Origin: Clostridia bacterium
GTDB lineage: Bacteria > Bacillota > Clostridia > Peptostreptococcales > Anaerovoracaceae
Direction: 5' to 3'
Assembly (NCBI GenBank): GCA_900766045.1
Contig: CAAFTW010000025.1
Location: 18,304-82,303 of the forward strand
Length of the DNA stretch: 64,000 nucleotides
Shown here one piece after another: positions 60,585 through 64,000 of this stretch (positions are counted from its first letter, which is position 1; every line of letters begins with the position of its first letter). The position numbers and the translations under genes are program-made. The notes beneath the pieces were generated by a model. It was given only the letters and a program-made list of their open reading frames with translations. It did not search any database and was not told the DNA's origin.

Positions 60585-61349
60585 ATGTCTGCAATTCTGG
60601 AAATGAAAAACATCAATAAATATTTCGGTGATTTTCACGCGCTGAAAGATATCAACTTCTCCGTGGAAGACGGAGAGACCGCGGCCATCATCGGCCCGTC
60701 CGGCTCCGGAAAGAGCACCCTGCTGCGCTGCATCAACTGCCTGACGAAAATAACGACCGGGTCGATCACCTTGAACGGAAAGACCTTTGTCGATACGCCG
60801 GAAGGCGGTGCGGCAAAATATATTCCGGACAAGGAGTTAAAGTCTGTGATCAGCCAGACGGGAATGGTTTTTCAGCACTTCAACCTCTTCCCGCACATGA
60901 CCTGTCTGGAAAACGTGATCTACGCGCCGATTAAAGTAAAGAAAATCCCGAAGGACAAGGCCGTGAAGCGTGCGGAAGAACTTCTGGACCTGGTCGGCAT
61001 GCTGGAACATAAAGACCAGTACCCGGAAATGATCTCCGGCGGCCAGAAACAGCGTGTCGCCATCGCAAGAGGCCTGGCCATGGATCCGGAAATCATGCTC
61101 TTCGACGAGCCGACCTCAGCCCTCGACCCGGAAATCACCGGCGAAGTTCTGAGCGTCATGAAATCCCTGTCCGAGCAGCACGTCACCATGATCGTCGTCA
61201 CCCACGAAATGGGATTTGCCCGCGAAGTTGCCGATAAAGTCGCTTTCATGAACCAGGGCGAACTGCTGGAAACCGGCACTTCCGAGGAAATCTTCACGCA
61301 GCCGAAGAGTCAGAGACTGCAGGATTTCCTGAGTTCGATGATACGGTAG
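60585..61349 (+). CDS. Amino acid ABC transporter ATP-binding protein
   Basis: The 254-residue ATPase has Walker A GPSGSGKST (near residue 39), the Q-loop GMVFQHFNLFPHMT, the ABC signature ISGGQKQRVAIARGLAM, Walker B IMLFDEPTSALDPE and the His switch VVTHEMGFA. It powers the transporter and ends the three-gene operon. Its ATG follows the permease stop by one base. Confidence 0.96.
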   Translation: MSAILEMKNINKYFGDFHALKDINFSVEDGETAAIIGPSGSGKSTLLRCINCLTKITTGSITLNGKTFVDTPEGGAAKYIPDKELKSVISQTGMVFQHFNLFPHMTCLENVIYAPIKVKKIPKDKAVKRAEELLDLVGMLEHKDQYPEMISGGQKQRVAIARGLAMDPEIMLFDEPTSALDPEITGEVLSVMKSLSEQHVTMIVVTHEMGFAREVADKVAFMNQGELLETGTSEEIFTQPKSQRLQDFLSSMIR

Positions 61350-61790
61350 GGGAAACGCTTTTCAGATTATCAGCTGACACGAATAAAACTGCATTCTATT
61401 ATAATGGCCGCGTTCTGGAGCGGTTCTCAAGGTCAGACGCAGCTGCGGAGTTCTGTTTTTAAGATCTAAATATTCATATCGCATCTAATGTGGTGACCGA
61501 ATTTCGGAGCGCTCTCCGGGCTGGCCGCAGGTGCGGAGCACATACGAAAACCCGTGGCAACTGCCGCAAACGGCGATAATACGACGCGCGGCTATCCAGT
61601 CGAACGTCGCCTATGGCTCGTTCTCCTGGGCCGCACCAGCATAAGGCCTTCTCATCATTCGGCCTTCGCCTTTAACTCGGCCTCATGAGAGCAAGCGCCA
61701 TTACGGTGCGGCAGTCTGCTCACGGTTTTCGTCGTCTGGCTCCGGTTGCGGCAGCATCCCTGCGAGAAGCTCCGTTATCCGGCCACCCAT
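61350..61790. other. Non-coding stretch of unusual composition before the Fic remnant
   Basis: About 400 bases, rich in CG and with many short dyads, contain no gene I can support. The composition differs from both neighbours, which suggests inserted or rearranged DNA. The Fic-like homology begins abruptly near 61795. Confidence 0.4.
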
Positions 61791-62063
61791 TTAGAATGCG
61801 CTTATTGTCAGAATTATATTTTTCAGGACTTGTATGACTGGGCTGGAAAACAGCGTACTGTTGATAGAGCAAAATCTAATATGTTTTGCAATGTGTTGTA
61901 CCTTGATAATCAGGCTTGGAAAATATTTAATGCGTTGAAGTCTGAAAATTTGCTAATTGGTTTATCCAGGGATGATTTTATTAATCGACTTGTCTGGTAT
62001 TTCGGAGAAGTAAATGCGGGGATAGGTCTCCCTGGCCTTTTTTTTGCCGCAAAATCTGATTAA
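61746..62063 (+). pseudogene. Truncated Fic/DOC protein remnant
   Basis: From about 61795 the frame matches the central part of Fic proteins: YIFQDLYDWAGKQRTVDRAK, SNMFCNVLYL, LSRDDFINRLVWYFGEVNA. It then runs GIGLPGLFF and stops, exactly where the catalytic HPFxxGNGR motif should start. The first 16 residues do not match Fic either. With neither the N-terminal part nor the AMP-transferase motif it cannot be active. Confidence 0.75.
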
Positions 62064-62119
62064 GCGTTGACTTAAACAGAACGATGTGCTACATTTTAAT
62101 TAAGCAAAAACTTAATTAA
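62060..62119 (+). promoter_or_regulatory. Promoter with two matching ArsR-type operators
   Basis: A promoter (TTGACT 62067, TACATT 62090, 17-base spacer) is overlapped by two copies of TTAAG-N6-CTTAA: one at 62060-62075 over the -35, the other at 62100-62115 over the start region. The second is extended to TTAATTAAG...CTTAATTAA (62096-62119). It precedes the ArsR gene and probably represses it. Confidence 0.75.
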
Positions 62120-62202
62120 ATGATTCTCGCTGGCAGTCTGCGTGATGTGCTGTATGTCTTGGGGGAGTCGTGATACAATATGCGGGATGAGGAGGAAATT
62201 TT

Positions 62203-62583
62203 ATGACAGAAACAGCTATCTGGAAGGCACTGTCCGATGAAAAGCGAAGACTGATCATCCGCCTTCTGCTGGAACGCGATTTCTGTGTGCGCGCGCTTTC
62301 CCGGCGTCTCGGTATATCGGAAGCGGCAGTCTCTCAGCATATGAAGGTGCTGAAGCAGGCGGGGCTGATTGTCGGGGAGAAGCGCGGATACTTCGTGCAT
62401 TACACGGTCAACCGCAGTCTTCTGAAGGATCTGGGTGCTGAACTGATTCAGCTGTCTGAGATGCAGCAGGAAACGGTCTGCCCGAAGAACTGCGGCAGTA
62501 TGCCTTGTCATGCGGGCTGCGGGCGTGGACGTCGGGGAGGCGGATGCGCTCGCGGAGAGCATCCAGAGCGGGAATCGGAATAA
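62203..62583 (+). CDS. ArsR-family winged-helix repressor with Cys-rich tail
   Basis: The 126-residue protein has the ArsR winged helix (IWKALSDEKRRLIIRLLLERDFCVRALSRRLGISEAAVSQHMKVLKQAGLI, residues 5-60). After residue 88 comes a Cys/Gly-rich tail (CPKNCGSMPCHAGCGRGRRGGGC), a likely metal sensor. GAGGAGG precedes the ATG. It heads an operon with the NifX-like His-rich gene 20 bases downstream. Confidence 0.88.
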   Translation: MTETAIWKALSDEKRRLIIRLLLERDFCVRALSRRLGISEAAVSQHMKVLKQAGLIVGEKRGYFVHYTVNRSLLKDLGAELIQLSEMQQETVCPKNCGSMPCHAGCGRGRRGGGCARGEHPERESE

Positions 62584-62603
62584 TATTCGCAGGAGGCGCG
62601 TTT

Positions 62604-63056
62604 ATGAAAATTGCAGCAGCATATGATGTAAATAGTGGTAATATTTTCCAGCACTTTGGCAGAACGGAGGCATTTAAGGTTTACGACGTTCAGGAGGGCA
62701 AAATCATCAGCAGCAAGGTGGAAAGCACCAATGGCAGGGGCCACGGGGAACTGGCCGGGGTGCTGATAGACCTGGGTGTGAGCACACTGATCTGCGGTGG
62801 CCTTGGCGCAGGGGCGCAGGAGCACCTGAAGAATAGTAATATCTACTTCTTCGGCGGCGTATCAGGAAGTGCGGATCAGGCCGTGCAGGACTATCTGGAT
62901 GGGAAGCTTCCGTACAATCCTGATGTACAGTGCAGCGGCCATCATGACCACGGTGAAGGTGAGCATCACTGCGGCGGCCATCACGATTGTGGTGAGCATC
63001 ATTGCGGGAACCATGAACACGGCGGATGTCATGGCCATGGAGAGCATAACTGCTAA
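62604..63056 (+). CDS. NifX/NafY-like protein with His-rich metal-binding tail
   Basis: The 150-residue protein starts at ATG 62604 behind AGGAGG. Residues 1-105 match the dinitrogenase iron-molybdenum cofactor (NifX/NifB C-terminal) fold: KIAAAYDVNSGNIFQHFGRTEAFKVY and LIDLGVSTLICGGLGAGAQ. The last 45 residues are His/Cys/Gly-rich (HHDHGEGEHHCGG and similar), probably binding metal. No nitrogenase gene is near, so a metal carrier or storage role under the ArsR-type regulator is more likely. Confidence 0.87.
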   Translation: MKIAAAYDVNSGNIFQHFGRTEAFKVYDVQEGKIISSKVESTNGRGHGELAGVLIDLGVSTLICGGLGAGAQEHLKNSNIYFFGGVSGSADQAVQDYLDGKLPYNPDVQCSGHHDHGEGEHHCGGHHDCGEHHCGNHEHGGCHGHGEHNC

Positions 63057-63431
63057 GTCTTCGGTGGATGGAAATCATGCGCCGTCTGCGGAGTAAGGAA
63101 ATTATTCTGGGTCTGACTCTGTGGCGGATTGGAAATCACAAGTATTAACTGCATGAAGACGATACGAAATTCATTTACGCTCATACAGGACGAACACAAA
63201 ACGAACTCAGGCTTATGCGTGTCGTCTGTTCCCGAACCGCCTGAGCCGGTGTTCGCGGCCAGACGAAACCATAATATATCCAAATCAGTATTCACCATAA
63301 AGCAGGAATGTCAGGATTATCCCGGATATCGGGAAATTCAGGCTTTCCTTCTTTATGTTGTCTTTCTGAAATCCGCGTTCGTATGATAAAATGGTAAAAA
63401 CACATTGTACAGAACGCAGGAGGGAAAAGAC
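63057..63431. other. Intergenic stretch before the VOC gene
   Basis: No gene is supported. GATAAAAT near 63385 with a TTTCTG upstream may be the VOC promoter. Confidence 0.4.
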
Positions 63432-63800
63432 ATGGGATTTGCATTCAACCATTTTAATTTCAATGTTCTCGATCTTGAGAGAAGTAAAAAATTCTATCAT
63501 GACGCGCTGGGTCTAGATCCGGTCAGTGTCAATGACCAGCCAGAATTCACGATCTGCTATCTCGGAGACGGCGGAAGAACCGGATTCCGTCTGGAGCTGA
63601 CCTGGATGAAGGACAGAAAAGAGCCATATGATCTGGGAGAAATTGAATACCACCTGGCTCTGACGGCAGATGATTTCGAGGCGGCGCATAAGAAACATCA
63701 GGAGATGGGCTGCATCTGCTTCGAGAACCCGGCTATGGGAATTTACTTCATTGAAGATCCGGACGGATACTGGATTGAGATTCTGCCGCCGGAGAAATAA
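63432..63800 (+). CDS. VOC/glyoxalase family protein
   Basis: The 122-residue single VOC module begins FAFNHFNFNVLDLERSKKFYHDALGL, carries a His near residue 5 and Glu residues in LGEIEYHLALTADD and YFIEDPDGYWIEILPP, the positions of the metal ligands in glyoxalase I. Members include glyoxalases, epimerases and resistance proteins; the reaction is unknown here. AGGAGGG precedes ATG 63432. Confidence 0.85.
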   Translation: MGFAFNHFNFNVLDLERSKKFYHDALGLDPVSVNDQPEFTICYLGDGGRTGFRLELTWMKDRKEPYDLGEIEYHLALTADDFEAAHKKHQEMGCICFENPAMGIYFIEDPDGYWIEILPPEK

Positions 63801-63919
63801 AGGCTGCCTGGTAATGGCAGGAATATGATAAATTAAACAGAAACGCCGCCGCAGAATCAGGCACGTTTTCTGTTTATAGGAAGGCCGGTGCCCGGCGCAG
63901 ATTTCAGCGTCGTGATATG

Positions 63920-63972
63920 CTCCCTTTATGAGAGACAGTGAAAAAATAAAACACTGTTGATCATGAAGGGAG
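63920..63972 (+). promoter_or_regulatory. Hairpin that pairs with the next gene's ribosome site
   Basis: CTCCCTTTATGA (63920-63931) pairs with TCATGAAGGGAG (63961-63972), and inside ACAGTG pairs with CACTGT. The AAGGGAG ribosome site of the gene at 63979 is part of the stem. Translation control by RNA opening is plausible. Confidence 0.6.
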
Positions 63973-63978
63973 TTTTCT

Positions 63979-64000
63979 ATGGGAAGAAGAGGTAAACGAA
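63979..64000 (+). CDS. Start of a gene cut by the window edge
   Basis: ATG 63979 behind AAGGGAG begins Met-Gly-Arg-Arg-Gly-Lys-Arg and runs off the window. Nothing more can be said about the product. Confidence 0.5.

Noticed and set aside
62604..63056. Nitrogenase cofactor gene
   Set aside because: The fold is NifX-like, but no nif gene lies in the window and the His-rich tail points to general metal handling.

Overview
The window comes from a Bacillota chromosome, most likely a gut Clostridia of roughly Lachnospiraceae type. The basis is AGGAGG-type ribosome sites, extended -10 promoters of the form TGTGGTATAAT, a GC content near 50%, a bile salt hydrolase, a TSCPD-domain protein and sortase-anchored Cna-B adhesin sequence. 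The species cannot be fixed from the sequence alone. About 38.5 kb at the left is a prophage that runs off the left edge of the window; the rest is host chromosome with remnants of other mobile DNA.

Prophage (1 to about 38.7 kb). All phage genes read rightward except three accessory genes at the right end. The order is: replication (family A DNA polymerase end, VapE-type primase/helicase, VRR-NUC nuclease, SNF2 helicase), a run of small uncharacterised early genes, a sigma-like late regulator, and a 770-base non-coding stretch with long perfect base-pairing arms that looks like a large structured RNA. Next come packaging (Nu1-like TerS, GpA-type TerL), the head (gpW-like, portal, protease, capsid, DUF2190), and a P2/Mu-like contractile tail (sheath, tube, chaperones, tape measure, gpX, a gpD hub carrying a CHAP lysin domain, spike, gpU, gp25, gpJ, gpI, fibre). 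Lysis genes (holin, GH25 lysin) follow. The combination is a lambda-style head on a P2-style contractile tail. No integrase for this prophage lies in the window, so it should be at the unseen left end.

The most notable system is a diversity-generating retroelement (DGR) between the tail fibre and lysis genes: avd (31842-32189), template repeat (32219-32305), reverse transcriptase (32459-33517) and a C-type-lectin-like target protein (33548-35158) with the variable repeat at 34124-34210. TR and VR align without gaps over 87 bases. Nineteen of 28 template adenines differ in VR, against only two other mismatches. An intact IS1182-like element (29713-31798) sits between the tail fibre gene and avd.

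Junction (38.5-41 kb). Two minus-strand valine tRNA genes (anticodons CAC and GAC) are each followed by a copy of the same 187-base sequence. Between them lie a secreted protein, a SWIM zinc-finger protein and a 37-codon remnant resembling an integrase N-terminus. The prophage right attachment site probably lies in or beside tRNA-Val(CAC).

Chromosome (41-64 kb). This holds a bile salt hydrolase; a decayed adhesin gene (no signal peptide, one in-frame stop); thrH; mutY; a sigma-region-2-like protein; a SulP transporter with a long C-terminal extension; a pair of M20 genes, one of which encodes only the lid domain; trxA-trxB; a hotdog thioesterase; an OhrR-like regulator with a TSCPD protein; a lipoprotein; a polar amino acid ABC transporter; a Fic remnant; an ArsR repressor with two matching operators followed by a His-rich NifX-like protein; a VOC protein; and the start of a further gene whose ribosome site lies in a hairpin.
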